A stretch of 41,315 nt of DNA. It comes from Mycobacterium kyorinense. GTDB lineage: Bacteria; Actinomycetota; Actinomycetes; Mycobacteriales; Mycobacteriaceae. The notes under the pieces are model-generated. The model had not been told where the DNA came from, ran no database searches, and worked only from the letters and a program-made list of their open reading frames with translations. How positions within the stretch are numbered: position 1 is the first letter of the stretch; each line of letters begins with the position of its first letter. This document shows, in pieces, positions 13,928 to 24,600 of the stretch. Location: NCBI RefSeq assembly GCF_002101735.1, contig NZ_LQPE01000160.1:1-41315 (forward strand). Reading direction: 5' to 3'. A program made the position numbers and the translations under genes.

Positions 13928-16903
13928 TCAGGTGTGCGCGCTAACTGGGTTGCGCCGCGACGGCCACCAGTTGGCCCGCCCGACGAGGGCAGCGATGGCG
14001 GGAACCGTGATGGTGCGTACTACAAAGGTATCCAGCAAAATTCCCACACCGATCACAAAACCGCCTTGGACCACGGTGCTGATGCTGGAGAACAACAGCC
14101 CACACATCGACGCAGCGAAGATCAGACCCGCCGCCGTGATCACGCCGCCGGTCGAGCTCAGGGTGCGAATGATGCCGTAACGCATGCTGTGCGAAGACTC
14201 CTCACGCATTCGGGAGACAAGCAGCATGTTGTAGTCGGCGCCGACCGCCACCAAAACCACGAATGCCAGCGGAGGCACGCTCCAATGTAACTGCTGGCCG
14301 AGCATGAACTGGAAAACGAGGGTGCCGATGCCCACCGCCGACAAGTACGAAATGACCACCGAAGCAACCAGATACAGCGGTGCGGTAATCGCACGCAGCA
14401 GCGCCGTCAAGGTCAAAAGCACGACGATGAGGGTCACCGCGATGATGAACCGAATGTCGTGTCGGTAGTAGTCGCGGGTGTCTTTGAGCCCGACGGTGTA
14501 TCCCGCCATCGATATCGTGGCGTCCGCCAATGCGGTATTCGCTTGGGCGCCCCGGGCGGTCTGGGTGATTGTGTTGACCTGATCCATGGCCTCGCTGCTG
14601 AACGGATTGAGTTTGGTTTGAACCAGGTAACGCGCCGAGTGGCCATCCGCTGAGATGAAGATCTTGGCGGCGTTCTTGAACTCCTTCAAGTGCAGCAGCT
14701 GGGCCGGGATGTTGAATCCGGCCATCGCCGGTTGCGAGGCCTCACGTTTCAGCGACAACAAGAAGGCCGATGCCTGATCGAGCCCGGCACCCAATTGTTT
14801 GACCTGGTCGACGAGTTGGGTCACCGCCTCGGCCACTTGCCGGCTCCCGCCGGCGAATCGGTTGGCGCCGTCTTGCATGCTGTTCAGGTTCGCCTGCAGG
14901 CCACCGGGCTGGTCCATTCCCATGGAATGCATCACCTTGGTGAGGTTTGCGAGTGCCCCACGCACGCGGTCTACCGATGCGTTGAGGGACTTTTTGTCCG
15001 GGAACGACTGCAGTTGCCCCCACAGATCGCTGATCGCGTCGAGGTCTTCCTGGTCGCGCCCTGCGACCAGCCGTTCGAACGTCCCGCGAGTAGCGCTGCA
15101 GGACTCGTCGAGATCGCAGACCGGGTTGCCCTGCAACGCTGCCAGCACCGGGCCTATCCAGGCAAACATGTTCTTGCCGGCCGAAAAGTTCCAGCCCATG
15201 GCATTGCTGAGGGAGTTGACGTGGTCGACGAGCTTGGCCGCGGTGTCGACTTCCTTGACCAAAGTGTCGCCGCTGTATTGGTTTTTCATCGACGAGAAGG
15301 AGTCGACCACGTTCTGCACACTGGCAGCGAACCGGCTGACCTGGCTGCGCACATGGTTGAGGTTGTCGGCCAGCGTGCCGGCCCCGTCGGCCAGCCGATC
15401 GAGGTCGTCGGTGTGATCGTTGATCAGCGTGGATCCGTCGGCCAGGACGGTGCCGATTGCGCCCGCCTGATAGGTGGCCTTGAATTCATTCGGCACAGTT
15501 CCGGCGGGACGCGTGATGCCGCTGACCGCAGCGATATTCGGCAGTTGGCTGACTCGCTGTGCCATTTGCTCCAGGTCTGCCAGGGCCTGCGGCGTGCGCA
15601 GGTCACGCGGTGAGGAGACCAGGATGTATTCCGGGATCGACTGGTTCACCGGGAAATGGCGCTCTAGCGCCGCGTATCCGATCGAGCTCGGCGCGGAAGC
15701 CCGCACGGCCTTGCGATCGTCGTAGTTGTAGCGCACGAAGGCGGCGCAGCCCGCCAGCGCGATCAACACAAGCACGCTGGCAACCAGATGCAGCTTGGGC
15801 CTGCGCACAATGCGAATGCCCGAGCGCCGCCAGAACAGCGCGGTCAGCTCGCGCCGTGGCTTGACCCAGCCGCGTGGCCCGGCAAGGACCAGGATCGCCG
15901 GCAGCAACGTCACCGCGGCAAGGAATGCCACGCCGATCCCGATCGCCGACGACGTTCCGACCGTCTTGAACACGCCCATTCGGGCGAAGCTGATGACCAG
16001 AAACGTGATTCCGACGGTGGCGGCGGACGCGGCGATCACCTTTCCGATCGAGATCATCGCCCGCTTGACGGCCTGGTCGAAATCTGCCCCTAACCGCAAA
16101 TGGTCGTGATAGCGGCTGATCAGGAACACCGCGTAATCCGTTCCGGCGCCAGCCATTATCGCGCTCAAAAATACGATGGATTGGTTCGAGACGCCCGAAC
16201 CCGTCAGTTGGGAGTATCCGGCTACCACGGCTTGCGCGATCACCAGGGACAACCCGATCGTCAGCAACGGCAGCAGCATGGTGACCGCGCTGCGGTAGAC
16301 CACCAGCAGCACGATCAGCACCAAAACCGCGATCGCCAGCTCAATCGGCATGCGATCCCGATTGCCCGAAACCGTAAGGTCGGCCACCGTTGCCGCGGGA
16401 CCGGTGAGATTGGCCGTCAAGGATGTTCCGGCCACGGTGTTTTCGACGATTTCGCTGATGCGGTTGAAAGCGGCGTAGGACTGTGGGGTGCCCAACTCGC
16501 CCGCGACCCCGACCGGCAGCACCCACGCCTTGTGGTCCTTGCTGGTCACGGCCGAACGCAGGGGCGGCGTGCTGACGAAATCCTGCAACATCAAGACATC
16601 TCGGGTGTCCTGGCGCAGCGCGCCCACCAGTTTGCGGTAAACGGCTTCGTCGGCGGGACCAAGCCCCTTGTCGTCAGTCAGGACCACCAGTAGGAGGTCT
16701 TCTGAGCCCGATTCGTGAAACGCCTCGGTCATCTTTCGGGCCGTGATGCTCGACGGGGCATCGCTGGGCAAGATGGCGAGCGGATGTTTCTGGGCCATCT
16801 CGCCCAGGGACGGACACGTCAGTGGGAGTGCGACCGCCAGCGTGACCCAGATCCCGATCACTATCCAAGGCCACCGCACCACAAAATCGGCTAGCCGTTG
16901 CAC
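13928..16903 (-). CDS. mmpL10: MmpL10-type glycolipid transporter
   Basis: RND-family MmpL protein of 991 residues of the MmpL8/MmpL10 branch. The first helix is at about residues 11-30; proton-relay pairs are in GAGTDYAVF (Asp256-Tyr257) and VGADYN (Asp890-Tyr891). The central region between about residues 480 and 730 is extracytoplasmic with a long helical insertion (LNHVRSQVSRFAASVQNVV and others) different from that of the MmpL4/5 protein at 3338-6217. MmpL10 moves acylated trehalose intermediates across the inner membrane; in the TPP system its loss blocks surface TPP. It lies seven bases after papA3 and runs into the PE gene, all apparently co-transcribed. Confidence 0.93.
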   Translation of the reverse strand: MQRLADFVVRWPWIVIGIWVTLAVALPLTCPSLGEMAQKHPLAILPSDAPSSITARKMTEAFHESGSEDLLLVVLTDDKGLGPADEAVYRKLVGALRQDTRDVLMLQDFVSTPPLRSAVTSKDHKAWVLPVGVAGELGTPQSYAAFNRISEIVENTVAGTSLTANLTGPAATVADLTVSGNRDRMPIELAIAVLVLIVLLVVYRSAVTMLLPLLTIGLSLVIAQAVVAGYSQLTGSGVSNQSIVFLSAIMAGAGTDYAVFLISRYHDHLRLGADFDQAVKRAMISIGKVIAASAATVGITFLVISFARMGVFKTVGTSSAIGIGVAFLAAVTLLPAILVLAGPRGWVKPRRELTALFWRRSGIRIVRRPKLHLVASVLVLIALAGCAAFVRYNYDDRKAVRASAPSSIGYAALERHFPVNQSIPEYILVSSPRDLRTPQALADLEQMAQRVSQLPNIAAVSGITRPAGTVPNEFKATYQAGAIGTVLADGSTLINDHTDDLDRLADGAGTLADNLNHVRSQVSRFAASVQNVVDSFSSMKNQYSGDTLVKEVDTAAKLVDHVNSLSNAMGWNFSAGKNMFAWIGPVLAALQGNPVCDLDESCSATRGTFERLVAGRDQEDLDAISDLWGQLQSFPDKKSLNASVDRVRGALANLTKVMHSMGMDQPGGLQANLNSMQDGANRFAGGSRQVAEAVTQLVDQVKQLGAGLDQASAFLLSLKREASQPAMAGFNIPAQLLHLKEFKNAAKIFISADGHSARYLVQTKLNPFSSEAMDQVNTITQTARGAQANTALADATISMAGYTVGLKDTRDYYRHDIRFIIAVTLIVVLLTLTALLRAITAPLYLVASVVISYLSAVGIGTLVFQFMLGQQLHWSVPPLAFVVLVAVGADYNMLLVSRMREESSHSMRYGIIRTLSSTGGVITAAGLIFAASMCGLLFSSISTVVQGGFVIGVGILLDTFVVRTITVPAIAALVGRANWWPSRRNPVSAHT

Positions 16904-16910
16904 ATTGCCC

Positions 16911-18332
16911 TCATGCGACGCGTCCCCAGTGCCCGTGGTTGGCGACCCGCATACACACCGACTTCATCGCCTCGAAGTAACGGGCAACTGATTTCTCGGC
17001 GATCGGGTTGTCGGGATACATGATCGCCATCGCGGTGCCTTCGCCGTACCGAAATACGTAGATGGTCAGTTGATAGGAATACCGGCCGTCCGAGTAGATT
17101 CCGATGTTGTTGGCCAGTCCCAGGTCAGCCGCTGCGAGCACGGCGTTGAGTGGAGCAGCGTTGCCATGAAAGAAGTTGGACACCGGAAAATTTGGCTGTG
17201 GCCAGCTCAACCAGGGTGCCAGCTCCAGCACGCGGTAGTACGGCACCTTTGCCATGTCCAGACCTGAGTCGAACGACGCCTGTGCCATCCACGCAGCGTC
17301 GCCGAAAGAGGCCGCAGCTATCGGCACGGTGATCGGGATCAAGCCGGTAAACCAGCCCTGTGTCATGAAGTTGTCGGCGCCGGTGCGGGAATCGCGGGGA
17401 GTAAGACCGTAGTACGTTGGTGCACCCGTGAACTCATGCTCCACCAGCGCGATGCAGGCGAACAAGCCGCCGACGAAGCGCGCGCCCACCGCTGAGCAGG
17501 CCGATTCGAACCGCTCGGTCTGTTCGGCATCCATCAGGAGTTCGGAGACGAGGTCGCTGGCACACCGCTCCGATGGATCGCCCAATGGGAGCGGGAATTC
17601 AGGAAAGCCGCCATTGTTGTTCTCGGCGAACTCGATCCACGCCCGCACCTCAGGTGAATCTACGGTTAACGTTGAGGTGTACTGCCGTTCGCGGGTACAG
17701 AAGTCGTCGTAGCTGCCTGGCTCGGGAAGCGTAAGGGCCTCACCGCCTGCGCTCAGCGCCGAGTACATGCCGTTGGCCTCGAGCATCGTGGTGCCGATCA
17801 GCGTCGCGTCCCCGTGCACATGGTCCATTGCGGCAAAGAACGTGAAGTGGTTCTCGCTTTGGACGATCCCGAAGCTGAAACAGCCCCACTCCAGCGGATT
17901 CGGTATGGCCACGACGTGAGCGCGTACCTCGTCAGCCGTCATGTGGCCGTGCTTCCTCGGCGCAAACTCGATATCTGCGGGATCGCTGATGGTGTGCCTG
18001 ACAAAGTCTCCGTTGCCTGTGCGCTCGAACCAGCTGCGGAACGTGTCGTGCCGACGCAGGTAGGCGTTGAGGGCCTCGTTCATCGCGGAAATGTCGCATC
18101 GCCCAGGCACTTCGCAGGTAGCGATGATTTGCCGGGAGAAGTCCAGCCCCGCGACGGTCCGCTCGTGGTAGTTGCGAAGATGCTGGCCCTGCATGTAACT
18201 GACTGGTACCGAGCTGACCGGCGCTTGCCGGACCTTTGCCAGCGCCACGTCCGTCGGGTGCCACGACGTGACGAGGCCCGGGGTCAAGGTCCAATTCTCG
18301 AGTGAGCCGATCGTAATCTTCCCGATGCGCAA
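16911..18332 (-). CDS. papA3: PapA3-type polyketide-associated acyltransferase
   Basis: Condensation-domain-like acyltransferase of 473 residues of the PapA1/2/3 group. The catalytic HxxxD motif is MDHVHGD (His171, Asp175), and the downstream structural region YGLTPRDSRTG plus the hydrophobic FRYGEGTAMAIMYPDN are typical of the family. PapA3 proteins esterify trehalose with chains delivered by the partner PKS or as acyl-CoA, here presumably the first acylations giving diacyltrehalose precursors. It is the first gene of the minus-strand series and is divergent from pks, so the 305 bases between them should serve both. The Pks has no thioesterase, so PapA3 may also release its product. Confidence 0.91.
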   Translation of the reverse strand: MRIGKITIGSLENWTLTPGLVTSWHPTDVALAKVRQAPVSSVPVSYMQGQHLRNYHERTVAGLDFSRQIIATCEVPGRCDISAMNEALNAYLRRHDTFRSWFERTGNGDFVRHTISDPADIEFAPRKHGHMTADEVRAHVVAIPNPLEWGCFSFGIVQSENHFTFFAAMDHVHGDATLIGTTMLEANGMYSALSAGGEALTLPEPGSYDDFCTRERQYTSTLTVDSPEVRAWIEFAENNNGGFPEFPLPLGDPSERCASDLVSELLMDAEQTERFESACSAVGARFVGGLFACIALVEHEFTGAPTYYGLTPRDSRTGADNFMTQGWFTGLIPITVPIAAASFGDAAWMAQASFDSGLDMAKVPYYRVLELAPWLSWPQPNFPVSNFFHGNAAPLNAVLAAADLGLANNIGIYSDGRYSYQLTIYVFRYGEGTAMAIMYPDNPIAEKSVARYFEAMKSVCMRVANHGHWGRVA

Positions 18333-18637
18333 GACTTCGTCCTCCTCGGTGTGATCGGCTCATGCGGTCAGGGCTGACAGCGAGACCCAACATAGCCCTC
18401 TTCGCATGCGGTGTCGCCCAGTGTCGGCGGCGGCCGTAGCCGCTGGGATCGCACACGCCAAATCACGCGGCACGCAACACTTGTCCGAGAGCCATACCTT
18501 GCGGTACGGTGCCCCGCACCGGTGCCGGCAACGCACTTGCAATCCCGGCCCGCGGCAGCAATTCTGATGCGCGACCGAGCCGCGCGGATGCGCGCGACGA
18601 CCGAATCTTCACCGTCCCCAACAGAGAGGACAGCCGT
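18333..18637. promoter_or_regulatory. Bidirectional papA3/pks promoter region
   Basis: The 305 bases between the divergent papA3 and pks starts hold no gene but several symmetric elements: TACC-TTGC-GGTA at 18495-18506, GGTGC-CCC-GCACC at 18508-18520 and the perfect palindrome GCACCGGTGC at 18516-18525, which share bases and could be alternative hairpins or stacked operators. A GCATGC palindrome lies further upstream toward papA3. AGAGAGGA at 18623-18630 is the pks ribosome site, seven bases before the ATG. I see no convincing -35/-10 pair; TACCTT at 18495-18500 is only a candidate -10 for pks. Confidence 0.5.
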
Positions 18638-21600
18638 ATGGCACCCGCCGAGGGCGAGCAGCAGTCAGGTTTTGCGATCGTCGGCTACGCGGCGCGTTTC
18701 CCGGGTGCTTCCAACACGGATGAGTTTTGGGATGTGCTGCGCCAAGGCCGGGACGCGGTCTCGGAGGTGCCGCAGGAGCGGTGGGATGCCGATGAATTCT
18801 TCGACCCCGATCCCGACGCGCCCGGCAAGGTCGTGACCCGGCGGGCAGGTTTCGTCGACGACGTAACTGGGTTCGACGCGCCATTTTTCGGTATGTCGGC
18901 GCGCGAGGTCAGGTTGATGGACCCGCAGCATCGGCTTTTGCTGGAGACGGCGTGGCGGGCCGTGGAGCATTCGGGCACCGCACCAACGGCTTTGGCGAAT
19001 ACCAACGCCGGCGTATTCGTCGGCTTGTCCACGCACGACTACCTGGGGATGGCATCTGACGAGCTGACGTACTCCGAAATCGAAGCCTATATGGCCATCG
19101 GGACCTCGAATGCCGCGGCGGCCGGGCGGATCAGCTACCGGTTGGGGCTGCAGGGCCCGGCGGTCGCGGTCGACACGGCGTGCAGCTCGTCGTTGGTGGC
19201 AATCCACCAGGCATGCCAAGCGCTTCGGTTGGGGGAATGCGACCTCGCGCTGGCCGGCGGCGCGAACGTCTTGCTCACGCCCGCAACGATGATCACTTTT
19301 TCCAGTGCACACATGCTCGCGCCCGACGGCCGGTGCAAGACATTCGATGCGGCTGCGGACGGCTATGTACGCGGCGAGGGTTGCGGTGTCATCGTTCTCA
19401 AGCGGCTCGAAGACGCGATCCGCGACGGCGACCGGATCCGGGCCGTGATCCGGGGCAGCGCGGTCAACCAGGACGGCGCATCGGGCGGCTTGACGGTGCC
19501 CAACGGTGTTGCCCAGCAACGGGTTATCGCCGCGGCGCTGAAACACGCCGGTCTGGCCGCCAGCGACGTCGGATACCTGGAGGCACACGGGACCGGGACA
19601 TCGCTGGGCGATCCGATCGAGGCCCAGGCCGCGGGCGCGGTGCTCGGCGCCGGGCGCGAGGCGAGCCGGCCGCTGCTGATCGGCTCGGTGAAGACGAACA
19701 TCGGGCATCTGGAAGCAGCGGCCGGGATCGCAGGTGTGATCAAGGTGGTCCTGTCGCTCGAGCACGGGCTGCTGCCGCAGCACCTGCACTTCCGCAATCC
19801 GTCGCCGCACATTCCCTGGGACCGGCTTCCGCTGCAGGTGGTGCAGGAGGCGACCCCATGGGAACGCAACGGGCAGGCCCGTATTGCAGGAGTCAGCTCG
19901 TTCGGGTTCGCCGGCACCAACGCGCACGTCATCCTCTCCGAAGCGCCGGAGGAGTCGGGCGAGCGCGCGGTGGCACCGCTTCCGGTCGAGGGGCCGGGGG
20001 ACCGGAGATTCCGCGTACTTCCGCTGTCGGCGCGCACTCCCGACGCTTTGGTGCAGCTTGCCGATCACTACCGCACCTGGCTGAGCTCACACCCGGAGGC
20101 CGGGTTGGCCGACGTGTGCTTCACCGCCGGGGCAGCGCGAGCACACTTGGAGCACCGGGCCGCCTTGGTGGTCAATTCCAGGCAATCGGCCACCGAATTG
20201 CTAACGGCACTGGCCGACGACCGTCCCGCGCCCGGTTTGGTGCGCGGCGTATCCGACGACGCACCCAAAACGGCGTGGCTGTTCACCGGTCAGGGCAGCC
20301 AGTACCCGGGCATGGCCCGCGAGCTGTTCGACACCGAGCCGGTTTTCGCCCAGACGCTGACCCGATGCGCCGAAGTGGTTGCCGATGTTCTCGAAAAACC
20401 GTTGCTCGACGTGATTTTCGATCCGGAGGGCGACGACACGTTGCGACAGACGTCGTACGCCCAGCCTGCCTTGTTCGCGGTGGAGATGGGTTTGGCTCGG
20501 CTGTGGCAGTCCTGGGGCTTCGAACCCGACGTGGTGCTCGGCCACAGCGTCGGCCAGTATTCGGCGGCGTGTGTCGCGGGCGTGCTCAGCCTCGAGGACG
20601 GTGCTTTGCTGATGGCCGAGCGCGGCCGCCTTTTCGGCAGCTTGCCCGCGGGCGGCCGGATGGTCGCGGTGTTCACCGCCGCCGAGCGCGTGGAGAGCCT
20701 CACCGACGAGTTCCCGAATTTGTCTGTAGCGGCCTACAACGGCGCCAACACCGTATTGTCAGGACCCGCACAGGATCTGGAGCATGCGGTAGCCCGCCTG
20801 AGTGCCGACGGTGTCCGGTGCGACTGGCTCGACACCAGCCACGCGTTCCACTCGGCGCTGCTCGACCCGATCCTCGACGAGTTCGAGTCATATGCAGACC
20901 AGTTCAATTACCGTTCGCCACAACGCATTCTGGTGTGCAACCGCACCGGCGCCACGCTCGGCAGAAGCGTCAAGCTGGACGGCAACTACTGGCGTCGCCA
21001 CGCGCGGCAGCCGGTGGAATTCGCCAAGAGCGTGCGCACCCTGGCCGATCTCGGCTGTAAAGTCCTGCTGGAGATGGGCCCGCAGCCGGTGCTCACCGCC
21101 GCCGCGCTGCGGGCATGGCCCGACCCGGCCACCGCACCGCGAGCGATCGCGTCGTTGCGTCGCAACACCGCCGACCACCGGCAGATCACCGAAGCCCTCG
21201 CCGACGCCTATGTCCTGGGCCACCAGCCCGACTTCGGCACTGTCTTGGGCCCGGCGCGCAAGCTCGACCTGCCCACCTATCCATTCCAGCATCGCCAGTA
21301 CTGGTTCCGGGACAATCGGCCCAACCGTGACCAGCAACAGCACGGCGCGGCGCGGTCGCAGGCCATTCGCCTTCTGGAGGATGGCCGCATCGAAGAGCTC
21401 GCGGCCTTGATCGACGCCGCAAGTGACGATCGTCAGACCCTCGATGTGTTGACAAAGCTTGCCGCACAACACAACCAGCAGCGCAAATCCCAGTCGATCT
21501 CGGACGCCCGCTACGAGTTCCGATGGGAGAGGTCCACGGTCGCAGATGCGGAAGCCCGCGAGGCATCCACGTGGCTGCTCATCGGCGACGATGCCGCTGC

Positions 21601-24600
21601 CGCTCAGCCTTTGGCGGACGTGTTGAGCGCTCGCGGACACCAGTATCGGCTTTTCGGGCTGCCGGTGTGCGACGCGGACGAGGAACAGCTCGCGGCCGCA
21701 CTGCGCGCTGCGGCAGCAGACGAACCGGCCCTACGAATCCTGCATCTCGCGGCCGTCGGCCCCGACACCGCGCCGTCGATGCGTTCGCTGTTGCGGATGC
21801 AGCACCACATCCTGGGCGGAACACGGCGACTCTTCCGCGCCGCCGTCGCTGCCGAAGTGCGCACACCCATCTGGCTGGTGACTCGCGGCGCACAACGAGT
21901 CACCGACGCCGACACCGTGTCACCGGACCAAAGCTGCCTGTGGGGATTCGGGCGTGCCGCTGCACTCGAGCATCCGCACGTATGGGGCGGGCTGGCGGAT
22001 CTGGCCGACGGCACCGCCGAGGAATGGTCGCGGCTGATCGACCAGATAGCGGCCGCTGCGCGCGACTCGGCGATCAGGGAAGACCAACTAGCCCTGCGCG
22101 CTCAGGCGGTCTACGTTCCCCGGCTGGTTCGACGCGTTGAGCAGCCGAGCGCTGCACCACTGGTACTGCGCAGTGACGCAACGTATTTGGTGACCGGCGG
22201 GCTCGGTTCCCTGGGACTGGAAATCGCCGGATACCTGGCCGCCCACGGCGCCCGGCACCTGGTGTTGACCGGCCGACGCTCGCCCAGCGAAGCGGCACAA
22301 CGGCGCATCGACGCGTCGAGCGAACAACACGGTTGCCAATTCCGGGTCGCCGCGGCCGATGTCTCCGACGCGCACGACGTCGCACGCCTGTTGTCCACCG
22401 TGCGATCCGAACTTCCGCCGTTGGCCGGCATCGTGCATGCCGCGGGCGAGGTCGGTACCACACCGCTGAGCGCCCTCGACGAGGCGGAAGTGGATCGTGT
22501 TTTCGCCGGGAAGGTCTGGGGTGCCTGGCATTTGAGCGAAGCAGCCGCTGATTTTCAGCTGGACTTTTTCCTGAGCACGTCCTCGATCGCCTCGGTGTGG
22601 GGGAGCTTCGGTCAGACCGCCTACGGCGCCGCTAACGCTTTCCTCGACGGGCTGGCCTGGCGGCTGCGCGAGCAGGGTGTTCCCGGCACCAGTGTGAACT
22701 TCGGTCCGTGGTCGGCGGGAATGGCCGACGCGGAGGCTCGCGCGCGGCTGGATCAGCGCGGAGTCCGGACGCTATCGCCTGCCGATGCGCTCGCGGGTAT
22801 GGCCGATGCCATGGCGGCACCGTCGTCGGCGCAAGGTGTGGTGGCCCGCATCGACTGGGCCCGCTTCCTGCCGCTCTACCAACAAACGGGCAGGCGCGCA
22901 TTCCTGGCGGAGTTGGAACGCGAGGCGCCCAGCGCGGTCCCGGCAACGACGCCGTCGGGCAAGCCCGAATTGGTCGAGCGGCTCACGCATGCTCCCGTGC
23001 AGCAGCGCAGGAAACTCATGACGGATTACCTGCGCGACGCGGTAGCAGACGTGACGCGCGTCGATGCCGCGGAGATCCGGGAGAACGCCGGATTCTTCGA
23101 TCTCGGCATGGATTCGCTGATGGCAGTGGAATTGCGGCGCCGCATCGAACAAGGAGTGGGCAAGGAGATCCCGGCGACGCTGGCAATGGACTACCCACGT
23201 CTGTCCGACGTGGTGGACTACCTGCTCGGCGACGTGCTTGCGCTTGGCGAAAAAGCTTCAGCGCCCCAGCCGGCGTCGACAGCCCCGACACGCACCGACG
23301 AGCCGATCGCGATCGTTGCGGTGGCATGCCGTTTCCCGGGCGCGCCCAATCCGGAAGCGTTCTGGGAGGTGTTGTCCGGCGGTGTCGACGCGATCCGGGA
23401 AGTTCCGGAGGACCGATTCGACATCGACGAGTTCTACGACCCGGATCCGGATACTGCCGGCAAGACCTACACGCGCTGCGGTGGATTCCTCGACGAAATC
23501 GACGGATTCGATCCGGAATTCTTCGGGATCTCGCCGCGCGAAGCCGTCTGGATCGAGCCGCAGCAGCGGCTGATGCTCGAAACGGTGTGGGAGGCACTCG
23601 AACGGGCGGGCTACGCACCGTCCGCATTGCGCGGCAGCCGAACCGGCATCTTCGCCGGCGTGGCCGCCAACGAATACGCCCATCTGCTCTCTGCCGAGTC
23701 GATCGACAAAATCGAGCCCTACTTCATCACCGGCAATGCGCTCAACGCCATTTCCGGTCGGGTTGCCTTCGCATTGGGGTTCGAAGGGCCTGCGGTGGCG
23801 GTCGATACCGCATGCAGCTCGTCGCTGGTGGCCGTCCACCAGGCTTGCCAGGCATTGCATTCCGGGGACTGCGATCTGGCGCTGGCCGGCGGGGTGAACG
23901 TCCTGCTGAGTCCGGTCACCGTCGTCGCGGCCTCGCGCGCCAGGATGCTGTCGCCCGTCGGGCGGTGCAAGACGTTCGACGCCTCCGCCGACGGCTATGT
24001 CCGCAGCGAAGGCTGCGGGATTTTGGTGCTCAAGCGGCTCAGCGACGCGGTGCGCGACGGCGACCGGGTTGCCGCAGTCATCCCGGGCAGCGCGGTCAAC
24101 CAGGACGGCGCGTCCAGCGGCTTGACTGTACCCAATGGTGGTGCACAACAACGGCTTATCGCGACGGCCCTGGCCCGTGCCGGTCTGAGCGGCGGCGACG
24201 TCGACTACCTCGAGGCGCACGGGACGGGCACCCCGCTGGGTGACCCGATCGAGGCGCAGGCCGCCGGCGCGGTCTACGGCGCCGCCCGTGACTCGGGCCG
24301 TCCGCTGCTGATGGGATCGGTCAAGACCAACATCGGCCACCTCGAGTCGGCATCAGGGGCCGCCGGTCTGATCAAGGTCGTGTTGTCGCTGCAACACGGA
24401 GTGCTGCCCGCCAGTTTGCATTTCGACAACCCCTCGCCGCACATCCCGTGGGATTCGCTGCCGGTGCAAGTCGTGGACAAGCCCACTCCGTGGCAGACCA
24501 ACGGCCGGCCGCGGCGGGCCGGGGTCAGCTCGTTCGGATTCACCGGCACCAACGCGCACGTGCTGGTCGAAGAGGCGCCACCACCGGCGGCCACCGAGGA

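Noticed and set aside
13032..15613. Long plus-strand ORFs opposite the PE and mmpL10 genes
   Set aside because: No recognisable domain and typical shadow composition; the minus-strand genes have complete family motifs.
18509..18637. Pks start at GTG 18509
   Set aside because: No ribosome site and a low-complexity Arg/Ala-rich extension; ATG 18638 has AGAGAGGA at the right distance.
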